DNA from: Pseudomonas pisciculturae
GTDB taxonomy: Bacteria > Pseudomonadota > Gammaproteobacteria > Pseudomonadales > Pseudomonadaceae
Assembly (NCBI RefSeq): GCF_015461805.1
Contig: NZ_JACVZE010000007.1
Coordinates: 124,001-188,000, forward strand
Direction: 5' to 3'
DNA length: 64,000 nt
Every line of letters begins with the position of its first letter. Within the stretch, counting starts at the first letter, position 1. Positions 8,272 through 15,875 of the stretch are shown one piece after another. Below the pieces are notes generated by a model. That model saw nothing but the letters and a program-made list of their open reading frames with translations. It was not told the DNA's origin and searched no databases. A program made the translations under genes and the position numbers.

Positions 8272-8598
8272 GGGGCGTCCTCTACAGGCTTTTCGATGGG
8301 CTCAGCTTAGCGGTGACTTTTCAAACAGTGTTACTTCGATTCTGCTCAATCCTTGCCTGATTCTGCGGCGTATCGTGAATTGGGCAAGCAGATCGGCCGT
8401 CATCGTCCTGAAACAAAGCGTATGGCCATGGAATAAACGCCGGGGCCCAAACGTCTTCTCTACGCTTCTCGCAGGATTGTGCAATAAGCCGGCAGGAATC
8501 GACTAACCGCGCTCGCACCGTCGCCGTTATCTTTGATCCTGTGGCAACACACCCTCACAGTGCTTGCCGAGCATCACTTCTCAACGGGAGAGTCGAAC
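8272..8598. other. Intergenic region between divergent AraC and ABM genes
   Basis: This 327-base gap should hold both divergent promoters. I see a partial direct repeat GCAGGATTG/GCAGGAATC near 8472-8500 but no convincing palindromic operator, terminator or RNA. Short open frames here have no ribosome site or recognisable family. Confidence 0.4.
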
Positions 8599-8940
8599 AT
8601 GTCCACCCCCATTCCCGCGAGCCATATGGCCTTTATCCGCGCCCGTACCGGGTGCAGCACCGAGCTTGGTGCACGCTTGAGCAGTTTGATCGAACCCGGC
8701 CGCCAGGCTCAGGGTTGCCTGCAATTTTCGTTGCAGCATTCCCAGGTTGACCCCGATGTGTGGCTGGTCTCGGGTTTCTGGAGCAGCGAGCAGGCGATGA
8801 GCGCCTATTTCAACTCGCCGGCCTTGATGATCTTTACTGAACTGTTGAATGACATGGTCGTGCGCAGCATGGACTTCCAGACCTTCACTGACACATCCGC
8901 CGCCCATGCCTATGGCGAGTACCTGCAACTGGCAGGTTAG
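8599..8940 (+). CDS. ABM-domain (antibiotic biosynthesis monooxygenase-like) protein
   Basis: The 113-residue protein resembles the dimeric alpha/beta-barrel ABM fold: a central QGCLQFSLQHSQVDPDVWLVSGFWSSEQAMSAYF-like stretch gives the strand-helix-strand pattern with the conserved Trp and the helix that follows. Family members include quinol monooxygenases and cofactor-free degrading enzymes, but many have no known activity. ATG 8599 is chosen because GGGAG lies 8 bases before it; an upstream ATG at 8533 lacks a ribosome site. It is followed after 34 bases by a small gene on the same strand and is divergent from an AraC regulator, a likely controller. Substrate unknown. Confidence 0.7.
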   Translation: MSTPIPASHMAFIRARTGCSTELGARLSSLIEPGRQAQGCLQFSLQHSQVDPDVWLVSGFWSSEQAMSAYFNSPALMIFTELLNDMVVRSMDFQTFTDTSAAHAYGEYLQLAG

Positions 8941-8974
8941 AATGGCCGACTTCTCATTGGCCAGGACCTGCAAC

Positions 8975-9220
8975 ATGGCACGTAAAGCATTTGCCCACCA
9001 CGAAGCTGTTTCCGCCGTTGTTCCGGGGGAGGGTGGCTACAGCGCCGCCGTCGCCGTCAAGGGACTCGATGGCATGGGCGCACCGCGCTTTCACAAGATC
9101 CTTGAGGGGCAGACGTTCAAGACGGCGTCTGATGCCGATGATGCGGCTGCGTTGCAGCTTGAACGCTTGGTTGATGTGGATGAAGAGGGCCAGTTGGCCT
9201 GGGCGCCAGCCACTTTCTAA
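8975..9220 (+). CDS. Small conserved-looking hypothetical protein
   Basis: The 81-residue acidic protein starts MARKAFAHHEAVSAVVP and contains GYSAAVAVKGLDGMGAPRFHKILEGQTF followed by an acidic helix rich in Asp, Ala and Leu. I do not recognise a named domain. AGGA lies about 10 bases before ATG 8975; another in-frame ATG at 8942 would add 11 residues but has a poorer ribosome site. Codon use is normal for the replicon. It follows the ABM gene closely and may be cotranscribed. It ends just before a REPIN. Confidence 0.55.
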   Translation: MARKAFAHHEAVSAVVPGEGGYSAAVAVKGLDGMGAPRFHKILEGQTFKTASDADDAAALQLERLVDVDEEGQLAWAPATF

Positions 9221-9231
9221 ATCTCGCCGCT

Positions 9232-9337
9232 GATCAAAATGTGGGAGCGGGCTTGCTCGCGAATGCGCAGTGTCAGTTGAAATATTTGTGACTGACATAC
9301 CGCCTTCGCGAGCAAGCCCGCTCCCACATTTTTGATC
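9232..9337. repeat. REPIN
   Basis: Arms begin GATCAAAATGTGGGAGCGGG and end with the near-exact complement. The core GTGGGAGCGGGCTTGCTCGCGA is the commonest P. fluorescens-group REP form. It lies between convergent genes and could terminate both. Confidence 0.87.
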
Positions 9338-9346
9338 GCATTTCAG

Positions 9347-9979
9347 TCAGGGTCTTGTGGCGCCTGGGCGATACATCTTGAACAATGCCTCCGGCCCCAA
9401 CTGGAAGTAATCCGCCGGCCCGCCCCCGCGCAGGATCGGCTCAGCCGCCGCAGTGTCGTAAATGCCATCCTTGAGCAACCACTTGGCAATGTGCACCGCC
9501 ACCACCTCGCCGAGCACCAGCCAGCTCGGCACCAACGCCTTGTCAGCGCGCTGCAACTGAATGATCTGCGTCACCTTGCACTCAAACGACACCGGGCTCT
9601 CGCCCACCCGCGGCACGCTGATGATTTTCGAAGCCACCGGCGTCAGCCCGGACAGCTCGAATTCGTTTACGTCCGGCGATACCGCCGCACAACTCTGATT
9701 CATCTGCTCGGCCAACGGGCGGGTGGCGAGGTTCCACACAAACTCGCCGGTCTGTTCGATATTGTTCAGGCTGTCTTTGCGCCCGACACTGGAAAAACCA
9801 ATGATCGGCGGAATGTAGTTGAACGCATTGAAAAAACTGTAGGGCGCCAGGTTCAGGCGGCCATCACTGTCGTGGGACGAGATCCAACCAATCGGCCGTG
9901 GGCCGACGATGGCGTTGAACGGGTCATGGGGCAGGCCGTGGCCGTTGGCGGGTTCGTAAAAGTGGATATCGTCAGGCAT
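9347..9979 (-). CDS. Flavin reductase-like domain protein
   Basis: The 210-residue protein matches the flavoredoxin/flavin-reductase-like (split-barrel FMN-binding) family. Visible elements are the N-terminal FNAIVGPRPIGWISSHDSDG strand-loop that binds FMN, NLAPYSFFNAFNYIPPIIGF, and later SVPRVGESPVSFECKVTQI. Members reduce or bind FMN, either as the reductase half of two-component monooxygenases or as stand-alone flavoproteins. I chose ATG 9979 (MPDDIHFYEP) over 10030, because GCAGGA precedes it and the conserved fold starts there. No monooxygenase partner is adjacent. Substrate unknown. Confidence 0.85.
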   Translation of the reverse strand: MPDDIHFYEPANGHGLPHDPFNAIVGPRPIGWISSHDSDGRLNLAPYSFFNAFNYIPPIIGFSSVGRKDSLNNIEQTGEFVWNLATRPLAEQMNQSCAAVSPDVNEFELSGLTPVASKIISVPRVGESPVSFECKVTQIIQLQRADKALVPSWLVLGEVVAVHIAKWLLKDGIYDTAAAEPILRGGGPADYFQLGPEALFKMYRPGATRP

Positions 9980-10145
9980 GGCCGGGGTTCCTGCGGTTGA
10001 GTTCGGTGAAGCGGCCATACTGCAAGGCATGGCAGCGAATTTCCATCAACGATATGGAATTTTCATACAGCGCCCACCTATTTTTCACAGCTCCACGTTC
10101 AGTCTGCGCCCAAATGAATGACTGCGCTTTGGAGCCCTCCACCCC

Positions 10146-10901
10146 ATGAATAAACTTCCTCAGATCACCCTGGCGTTCTGGGTCATGAAAATCTGCGCAA
10201 CCACCCTGGGCGAAACCGCCGGGGATTTGCTGTCGATGACCCTGAATGTCGGCTACGCCATGAGCTCGTTGATCTTGATCAGCGTGTTCCTGGTCACGTT
10301 GGTGACGCAGTTGTGGTCGAAAACCTACAACCCGGTGCTTTATTGGATCGTGATCCTGTCCACCAGCACCGCCGGCACCACCCTGTCGGACTTCATGGAC
10401 CGCACCTTGGGCCTGGGGTACGCGACGGGGTCGATGATCCTGATTGTGCTACTGATGATAGTGTTCGCCATGTGGCATCTAAGTGGCGATTCGCTGAACG
10501 TCAACAAAGTGCAGACCTCCCGGGGCGAGCTGTTTTACTGGACGGCGATCCTGTTCTCCAACACGTTGGGTACTGCGCTGGGCGACTTCCTGGCGGATGA
10601 TTCGGGGCTCGGGTTCGCCGGTGGCGCTTTACTGATTGGCTCGACCATTGCCGCCGTGGTGGCGCTCAAGTACTTCACCCGGATCTCGTCGGTGCTGTTG
10701 TTCTGGGTGGCGTTTGTGTTGACCCGGCCGTTTGGCGCGACCTTGGGGGACTTCCTCACCAAGCCTCATGACAAGGGTGGGCTGGACTTCGGCACCATTG
10801 GCTCGTCGGCGGTGTTGGCGGCGGTGCTAGTGGTGATGATTGCGGGGGCGTCGTATGCGCAGCGGCGGTATGGACGGCGTGAGGTAGCAGAGCTGTCCTG
10901 A
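10146..10901 (+). CDS. COG4705-type polytopic membrane protein with four internal repeats
   Basis: The 251-residue protein is almost wholly hydrophobic, with about eight predicted membrane helices. A unit of about 60 residues is repeated four times: a helix starting near an aromatic-W motif (FWVMKICATT, YWIVILSTST, YWTAILFSNT, FWVAFVLTRP) followed by a T-G-T-LGDFL-type motif and in three copies a Gly-rich LNVGYA/LGLGYA/LGLGFA turn. I recall this as the uncharacterised COG4705 family of membrane-anchored proteins. The repeated acidic residue within the membrane (GETAGDLLS, LSDFMD, LGDFLA, LGDFLT) suggests ion or metal handling, which is inference only. It has its own upstream region and ends before a REPIN. 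Confidence 0.72.
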   Translation: MNKLPQITLAFWVMKICATTLGETAGDLLSMTLNVGYAMSSLILISVFLVTLVTQLWSKTYNPVLYWIVILSTSTAGTTLSDFMDRTLGLGYATGSMILIVLLMIVFAMWHLSGDSLNVNKVQTSRGELFYWTAILFSNTLGTALGDFLADDSGLGFAGGALLIGSTIAAVVALKYFTRISSVLLFWVAFVLTRPFGATLGDFLTKPHDKGGLDFGTIGSSAVLAAVLVVMIAGASYAQRRYGRREVAELS

Positions 10902-10927
10902 ACCTATTTATCAGACTATACAAAGCA

Positions 10928-11051
10928 AATGTGGGAGGGGCGGTGCGACGATTCGACTTGCCCCCGATGGCGGTGGATCAGTTGACTAATTGGCCAGCTG
11001 GCACACTGCTATCGGGGGCAAGTCGAATCGTCGCACCGCCCCTCCCACATT
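10928..11051. repeat. REPIN with 41-base perfect arms (extended type)
   Basis: The left arm 10928-10968 and right arm 11011-11051 are exact reverse complements over 41 bases around a 42-base spacer. Compared with the usual REP core, GTGGGAGGGG and CTTGCCCCCGAT are separated by an additional stretch CGGTGCGACGATTCGA. The transcript would form a very stable hairpin. It lies between the convergent membrane-protein and permease genes. Confidence 0.9.
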
Positions 11052-11086
11052 GACCCCATTTCAAATTGCTTATTGCATCAGGACTG

Positions 11087-12406
11087 TTAGTCGGTGGTAA
11101 TCCGCGAATGCTTGCGGGTGTCCTTCATGGTCACATACACCACCAGCGACACCGCGATACATGCGGTCACATACCAGTAATAACCGGTCTCCATGCCGAT
11201 GCTCTTGAACCACAGCGCAATATATTCAGCCGTACCGCCGAAGATCGACACGGTCAGCGCATACGGCAGGCCCACGCCCAGCGCACGGATTTCGGTCGGG
11301 AACAGCTCAGCCTTCACCACCGCGTTGATCGAGGTATAGCCGCTGACGATGATCAGCGCCGCCATGATCAGGAAGAACGCACCCCACCAGCTCTGGATGG
11401 TATGCAAGGTAGTGAGGATCGGCACGGTGAACAGGGTGCCGAGGATACCGAAGGCGATCAGGATTGGCCGACGGCCCACCTTGTCCGACAGCCCGCCGAT
11501 GATCGGTTGCAGGCACATGAACAGAAACAGTGTCGCCGCCGAAATGGTGGTGGAGTCGGAAATGCTCATGCCGACGGTATTCACCAGGTATTTCTGCATG
11601 TAGGTGGTGTAGGTATAGAAAGCCAGGGTGCCGCCCATGGTCAGGCCGACCACGGTCAGCAGCTCCTTGGGGTGGCGCATCAAGGTGCGCATGGCGCTTT
11701 CCTTGGCCTTTTCTTTCTTGGTGAATGACTCGGTTTCTTCCATGCCACGACGCAGGTACAGCGCGACCACTGCGCACAGCGCGCCAATGGCGAACGGGAT
11801 ACGCCAGCCCCAAGCGTACAGTTGCTCGGTGGTCAGCACCTGTTGCAGCACGATCAGCACTGCCAAGGCGATGAGCTGGCCGGAGATCAGGGTCACATAT
11901 TGGAAGCTGGAGTAGAAACCGCGACGCTCTTTGGTCGCCATTTCACTGAGGTAGGTGGCGGAGGTGCCGTATTCGCCGCCGACCGAAAGGCCCTGTAGCA
12001 GGCGGGCAAACACCAGCAGGATCGGCGCACCGATACCGATCATTTCATAGCCCGGGCTCAAGGCGATCAACAGCGAGCCAAAGCACATCAGGTAGACCGA
12101 AGCCATCAGGGCTTTTTTACGCCCGACCTTGTCGGCGTACAGGCCCATCAGCCAGCCACCGATGGGGCGCATCAGGAAACCCACGGCGAAGATCGCGGCG
12201 GTGTTGAGCAGTTGTGCGGTGGTGTCGCCTTTGGGGAAGAACGCTTTGGCGAAGTACAGCGAGAAAGCGGCGTAGACGTACCAGTCGTACCACTCGACCA
12301 TGTTGCCGACCGAGCCACTGAAAATCGATTTGATGCGGCTGGAGGTGGTGCGCTCTTTTGCCGGCACGGCAGCCGACCCCAGAGGCAGGGAGTTGGAGTT
12401 ATCCAT
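11087..12406 (-). CDS. kgtP: MHS-family dicarboxylate/alpha-ketoglutarate permease
   Basis: The 439-residue protein is a 12-helix major facilitator of the metabolite:H+ symporter group. Visible signatures are GNMVEWYDWYVYAAFSLYF at helix 1, the loop motif GLYADKVGRKKAL, RLLQGLSVGGEYG and LSDKVGRRPILIA. Closest remembered relatives are E. coli KgtP and the P. aeruginosa alpha-ketoglutarate transporter PA5530. ATG 12406 is preferred over 12421 because AAGG precedes it at suitable spacing. A sigma-54 promoter at 12470-12485 and the adjacent mifR/mifS genes support regulated alpha-ketoglutarate uptake. An AANAANAA motif about 20 bases before the start suggests Hfq/Crc repression. Exact substrate is inferred. 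Confidence 0.85.
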   Translation of the reverse strand: MDNSNSLPLGSAAVPAKERTTSSRIKSIFSGSVGNMVEWYDWYVYAAFSLYFAKAFFPKGDTTAQLLNTAAIFAVGFLMRPIGGWLMGLYADKVGRKKALMASVYLMCFGSLLIALSPGYEMIGIGAPILLVFARLLQGLSVGGEYGTSATYLSEMATKERRGFYSSFQYVTLISGQLIALAVLIVLQQVLTTEQLYAWGWRIPFAIGALCAVVALYLRRGMEETESFTKKEKAKESAMRTLMRHPKELLTVVGLTMGGTLAFYTYTTYMQKYLVNTVGMSISDSTTISAATLFLFMCLQPIIGGLSDKVGRRPILIAFGILGTLFTVPILTTLHTIQSWWGAFFLIMAALIIVSGYTSINAVVKAELFPTEIRALGVGLPYALTVSIFGGTAEYIALWFKSIGMETGYYWYVTACIAVSLVVYVTMKDTRKHSRITTD

Positions 12407-12425
12407 TGAAGGAACCTTCATTTAG

Positions 12426-12433
12426 TTGTTTTT
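12426..12433 (-). promoter_or_regulatory. Hfq/Crc catabolite-repression motif before kgtP
   Basis: On the minus strand AAAAACAA fits AANAANAA and lies 19 bases before the kgtP start codon, in the untranslated leader. This is the position expected for Hfq/Crc translational repression of a transporter for a secondary carbon source. Confidence 0.5.
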
Positions 12434-12469
12434 ATGGAGCGTGCCGGGGCACAGCCTGATTGGGGCTAT

Positions 12470-12485
12470 AGCAGGAGCTGTGCCA
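12470..12485 (-). promoter_or_regulatory. Sigma-54 (-24/-12) promoter of kgtP
   Basis: Reading the minus strand, TGGCACAGCTCCTGCT matches TGGCAC-N5-TTGCW with invariant GG and GC at the required spacing. Start of transcription would fall near 12459, giving a leader of about 50 bases before the kgtP ATG. The neighbouring mifR encodes a sigma-54 activator with an intact GAFTGA loop, which supports the call. Confidence 0.78.
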
Positions 12486-12585
12486 GGTGGGTGAAGGCCC
12501 GGTCTAGAAGGGTTGTAGGATTTTTATAGGCGGAATGTTGCTGATGATTTAGAGGGTGGTGAGCGGAAATCCGCTTATGGCAGCC

Positions 12586-12679
12586 GGCCTCATCGGGGGC
12601 AAGCCCCCTCCCACACTTGACCCCATTCCACATTTGGAACTCGGTCGAATGTGGGAGGGGGCTTGCCCCCGATGAGGCC
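12586..12679. repeat. REPIN between mifR and kgtP
   Basis: Arms GGCCTCATCGGGGGCAAGCC... and the matching right arm ending in GATGAGGCC flank a spacer of about 36 bases. It separates the mifSR transcript from the kgtP promoter region, so kgtP is probably not simply read through from mifR. Confidence 0.88.
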
Positions 12680-12702
12680 TGTGAGGCCATACAAAGACTG
12701 GC

Positions 12703-14028
12703 CTAGAGAAACATCTCCCGCACCAACCCATGCCGCTGCATCTTCTCATTCAAGGTACGCCGTGGCAGTTGCAGCTCTGCCAGCACCGCCTTGATATCGC
12801 CCTTGTGCCGGGTCAGCGCCGCTTTGAGGCAATGCGCCTCGAACGCTTCCTGCTGCGCGGCCAACGATTGCCCAGCCTCAATACCTTCCGGCTCCGGCTC
12901 GCCCAATCCCAGCACCTGACGTTCGGCGACGTTGGCCAACTCGCGCACGTTGCCCGGCCAGTCGTGACTGAGCAGGCGCCCCAGTTGCGCACCGCTCAAG
13001 GGCTCAACGTTGCGGCCCAGACGTTCGCCCGCGCTCTGGGCGAAATGGTCGAACAGCAGTGGGATATCTTCGCGGCGCTCGCGCAAAGGCGGCAGGCGTA
13101 GTTGCGCGACGTTGAGTCGATAAGCCAGGTCTTCGCGAAAGCGTCCGGCGCGGGCTTCTTCCAGCAGGTCCGGTTTGGTTGCGGCAATGATGCGCAGATC
13201 CACGTGAATGCTTTGATTGGAGCCCAGCCGTTCGAGTTTCTGCTCCTGCAACACCCTCAGCAGTTTGACTTGCTGGGCCAGGGGCATGCTTTCGATTTCA
13301 TCGAGGAACAGCGTGCCGCCGTGGGCGTATTCCAGCTTGCCGATGCGCTTGCCCTGGGCGCCGGTGAACGCGCCGCTTTCATGGCCGAACAACTCGGCCT
13401 CAAACAGTTGCTCGGGGATCGCCGCGCAGTTGAGCGCCACGAACGGCTTCTTCGCCCGTGGGCCAAAGTCGTGCAGGCAGCGGGCGACCAGTTCCTTGCC
13501 GCTGCCGGTTTCGCCACGGATCAGCACGTTGACCGGCAGGCTCGCCAGGTCCAACACCTGGCGACGCAGGTTTTGCAGGCCTCGGGAGACGCCGAGCAGG
13601 CTCGATTCCAACTGGGCTTTATGGTCGGCATGTTGGTGCAGGCGGCGGTTTTCCAGGATCAGCCCGCGCTTGTCCAGGGCCCGCCTTAGGCTGTTGAGCA
13701 GGGCGTCGGGGCTGAAGGGTTTTTCCAGGAAGTCGTAGGCGCCATCGCGCATGGCTTCGACCGCCATCGGCACATCGCCGTGACCGGTGAGTAGGATCAC
13801 CGGCAAATCCCCATCGCGCCGTTGCACTTCGGCGAGCAACTCCAGGCCGCTGAGGCCGGGCATGCGCACGTCGCTCAGGATCACGCCGGGGAAGTCCCTG
13901 GGCAATTGCGCCAGGCATTCCTCGGCGCGGCTGAACAGCTGCACTTCAAAGCCCGACAGGCTCAGCCATTGCTCCACGGCCGTGCGAATACTGGCTTCGT
14001 CATCGACCACAATCACCGCGTTTAACAT
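12703..14028 (-). CDS. mifR: NtrC-family sigma-54-dependent response regulator (MifR/DctD-like)
   Basis: The 441-residue protein has a receiver domain with phosphoacceptor Asp53 (VILSDVRMP), a AAA+ domain with Walker A GETGSGKE, the sigma-54 contact loop GAFTGA, and arginine-finger region, and a Fis-type C-terminal helix-turn-helix (HKGDIKAVLAELQLPRRTLNEK). It activates promoters such as the -24/-12 site upstream of kgtP. Order with mifS and an alpha-ketoglutarate transporter suggests MifR of P. aeruginosa, which is needed for growth on alpha-ketoglutarate; DctD is the close alternative. The gene overlaps the mifS stop by seven bases, so kinase and regulator are coupled. Confidence 0.86.
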   Translation of the reverse strand: MLNAVIVVDDEASIRTAVEQWLSLSGFEVQLFSRAEECLAQLPRDFPGVILSDVRMPGLSGLELLAEVQRRDGDLPVILLTGHGDVPMAVEAMRDGAYDFLEKPFSPDALLNSLRRALDKRGLILENRRLHQHADHKAQLESSLLGVSRGLQNLRRQVLDLASLPVNVLIRGETGSGKELVARCLHDFGPRAKKPFVALNCAAIPEQLFEAELFGHESGAFTGAQGKRIGKLEYAHGGTLFLDEIESMPLAQQVKLLRVLQEQKLERLGSNQSIHVDLRIIAATKPDLLEEARAGRFREDLAYRLNVAQLRLPPLRERREDIPLLFDHFAQSAGERLGRNVEPLSGAQLGRLLSHDWPGNVRELANVAERQVLGLGEPEPEGIEAGQSLAAQQEAFEAHCLKAALTRHKGDIKAVLAELQLPRRTLNEKMQRHGLVREMFL

Positions 14029-15788
14029 AGGTCGGGCGTCTCCAGCGCGATGGGCAACGTGAGGGTAAACACCGCGCCGTCGCCACGGTTGCCGGCGATC
14101 AGACGCCCGCCCAGTTCATGCACGATAGCGTAGGACACCGCCAGCCCAAGGCCAAGCCCGTCGCCCACGGGTTTGGTGGTGAAGAACGGGTCGAACACGC
14201 TGTTGAGGTGCTCTTCGGCAATTCCGCCGCCGCTGTCGCTGACGGTCAGTTGCCACAGCTGCTGGTCGGCATGCAGGCGGATTTCCAGGCGTTTGCGCGG
14301 CTTGTCGGCCATGGCGTCGAGGGCATTGCGCAGCAGGTTGATCAGCACTTGTTCCAGGCGGATCGCGTCGCCGCGCACCCAGGCTGGGTGGGTGAGATCG
14401 AGCACCACGCCGATGGCTTCATCCCGCAGGCGTGCATCGAGTAAATGCAAGGATTGGTCGACCACCAACGCCAAGTCCAGCCGTTCGCGCAGGCCGCTGG
14501 GGCTTTTACGCGCGAAGGTCTTGAGGTGGCCGGTGAGCGCGGCCATGCGCGTGAGCATTTCGTCCAGCGGGGTGAGGGCTTTGTAGGCATCGTCCACTCG
14601 GCCGTGGTCCAGCAGCAGGCGCAACGTCGCCAGTTGCATACGTTGGGCGGTCAGCGGCTGATTGATTTCATGGGCGAGGGCGGCAGACATCTGCCCCAGC
14701 GCTGCCAGCTTGGCCGATTGCACCAGGCCATCCTGGGCGGTACGCAGGGCTTGGGTGCGTTCTTCCACCAGTTGCTCAAGCTCTTCGCGGCTGCGCTGAC
14801 GCAAGCGGGCCAGGCGCCAGCGTTGGGTCAGGAATAACACCAGGAACACCAGCGCCAACCACGAGCCGGCGGCGGCGAGCCCGGCGTTGCGTTGGTCCTC
14901 AAAGGCGAACTGCGGTTTGCGCAGCAGGTGCAGGGTCCAGCCTTCGGCTTTGAGCGGCAGCGATTCCCAGATGTAATTGGCGTTGCCGTCGGGGCCGTTG
15001 ACGCGCATCAGGTGGCTGTTGTCGTCGAAGCGTTGCAGCGTTTGGGTCTCCAGCGGTTGCAGTTGTTTCTTGTCGTACTGGCGGGTGGCCTTGAGCTCGG
15101 CCAGGTCGGTGTCTGACAGCGGCCGCAGGTTGCGGTAGCGCCAGCCCGGCTGATTGGCGATAAATACGATGCCACGCGCGTCGCTGACCAGCAGCAGGTC
15201 GTTGCCTTGGGCCCATTCGCGTTCAAGCTCAGGGAATTCCAGCTTGACCACCATGGCGCCGAGGAACTGCTCGTGTTCATCAAGCACCGCGCTGGAGAGG
15301 AAATAACCCGGAACCCCAGTGGTTACACCCACCGCGTAGAACCGCCCGGTGCCTTGGCTGCGGGTCTGGCTGAAATACGGCCGGAACGCATAGTTGTGGC
15401 CCACATAACTGCTGGGCAGGCTCCAGTTACTGGCCGCCACGGCGAGGCCGGTGTGGTCCATCAGTTCCAGCGTTGAAGATTGTGCGGCGCCGTTGATGCG
15501 CTCCAGTTTGCGATTGAGCACATCCTGGGTGGTGGCATCCAACGGGCCCTTTAATGCGCTGATCATTTCCGAGTCCAGCGCGAGCACGGCGGGCAGGGCG
15601 CGGTAGCGTTCGATCAGGGTGTGCAGGGAATTGGCGTACAGCGCGAGCTGCTGATTGGCACGGGCGGCGTCGTCTACCAGGGCTTGGCGTTCGGCGTGGC
15701 GGGTGGCCAAGGCTGCGGCCAGCAGTGCGCCGGCGATGATCAGCAAGGAATAGAAGGTCAGGCGCAGGGGGCGGGGGATCACGATCAT
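14022..15788 (-). CDS. mifS: DctB-type sensor histidine kinase (MifS-like)
   Basis: The 588-residue kinase has a signal-anchor helix (about 10-28), a large periplasmic double-Cache-like sensor region, a second membrane helix near residue 315, a short coiled coil (LEQLVEERTQALRTAQDGL), a phosphoacceptor motif ALAHEINQPLTAQRM and an ATPase domain with NLLRNALDAM, DSGGGI and GDGLGLGLAVS. DctB kinases sense C4-dicarboxylates; MifS has been tied to alpha-ketoglutarate. I chose ATG 15788 (MIVIPRPLRL), because an upstream ATG at 15857 would translate a REP hairpin. No strong ribosome site is visible, so the start is uncertain. Confidence 0.84.
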   Translation of the reverse strand: MIVIPRPLRLTFYSLLIIAGALLAAALATRHAERQALVDDAARANQQLALYANSLHTLIERYRALPAVLALDSEMISALKGPLDATTQDVLNRKLERINGAAQSSTLELMDHTGLAVAASNWSLPSSYVGHNYAFRPYFSQTRSQGTGRFYAVGVTTGVPGYFLSSAVLDEHEQFLGAMVVKLEFPELEREWAQGNDLLLVSDARGIVFIANQPGWRYRNLRPLSDTDLAELKATRQYDKKQLQPLETQTLQRFDDNSHLMRVNGPDGNANYIWESLPLKAEGWTLHLLRKPQFAFEDQRNAGLAAAGSWLALVFLVLFLTQRWRLARLRQRSREELEQLVEERTQALRTAQDGLVQSAKLAALGQMSAALAHEINQPLTAQRMQLATLRLLLDHGRVDDAYKALTPLDEMLTRMAALTGHLKTFARKSPSGLRERLDLALVVDQSLHLLDARLRDEAIGVVLDLTHPAWVRGDAIRLEQVLINLLRNALDAMADKPRKRLEIRLHADQQLWQLTVSDSGGGIAEEHLNSVFDPFFTTKPVGDGLGLGLAVSYAIVHELGGRLIAGNRGDGAVFTLTLPIALETPDLC

Positions 15789-15830
15789 ACGGTGATGAAC
15801 AGGCGCAGTAAGGGGAGTGCACCATACCAT

Positions 15831-15858
15831 TGTGGGAGGGGGGTTGCTCCCTCCCACA
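15831..15858. repeat. Single REP hairpin
   Basis: TGTGGGAGGG pairs exactly with CCCTCCCACA around an eight-base loop GGGTTGCT. This is one short REP hairpin and not a paired REPIN. It lies just beyond the fumarase stop and before mifS and may act as a terminator-like structure. Confidence 0.75.
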
Positions 15859-15875
15859 TTGGTTGTTGTTGCCTT

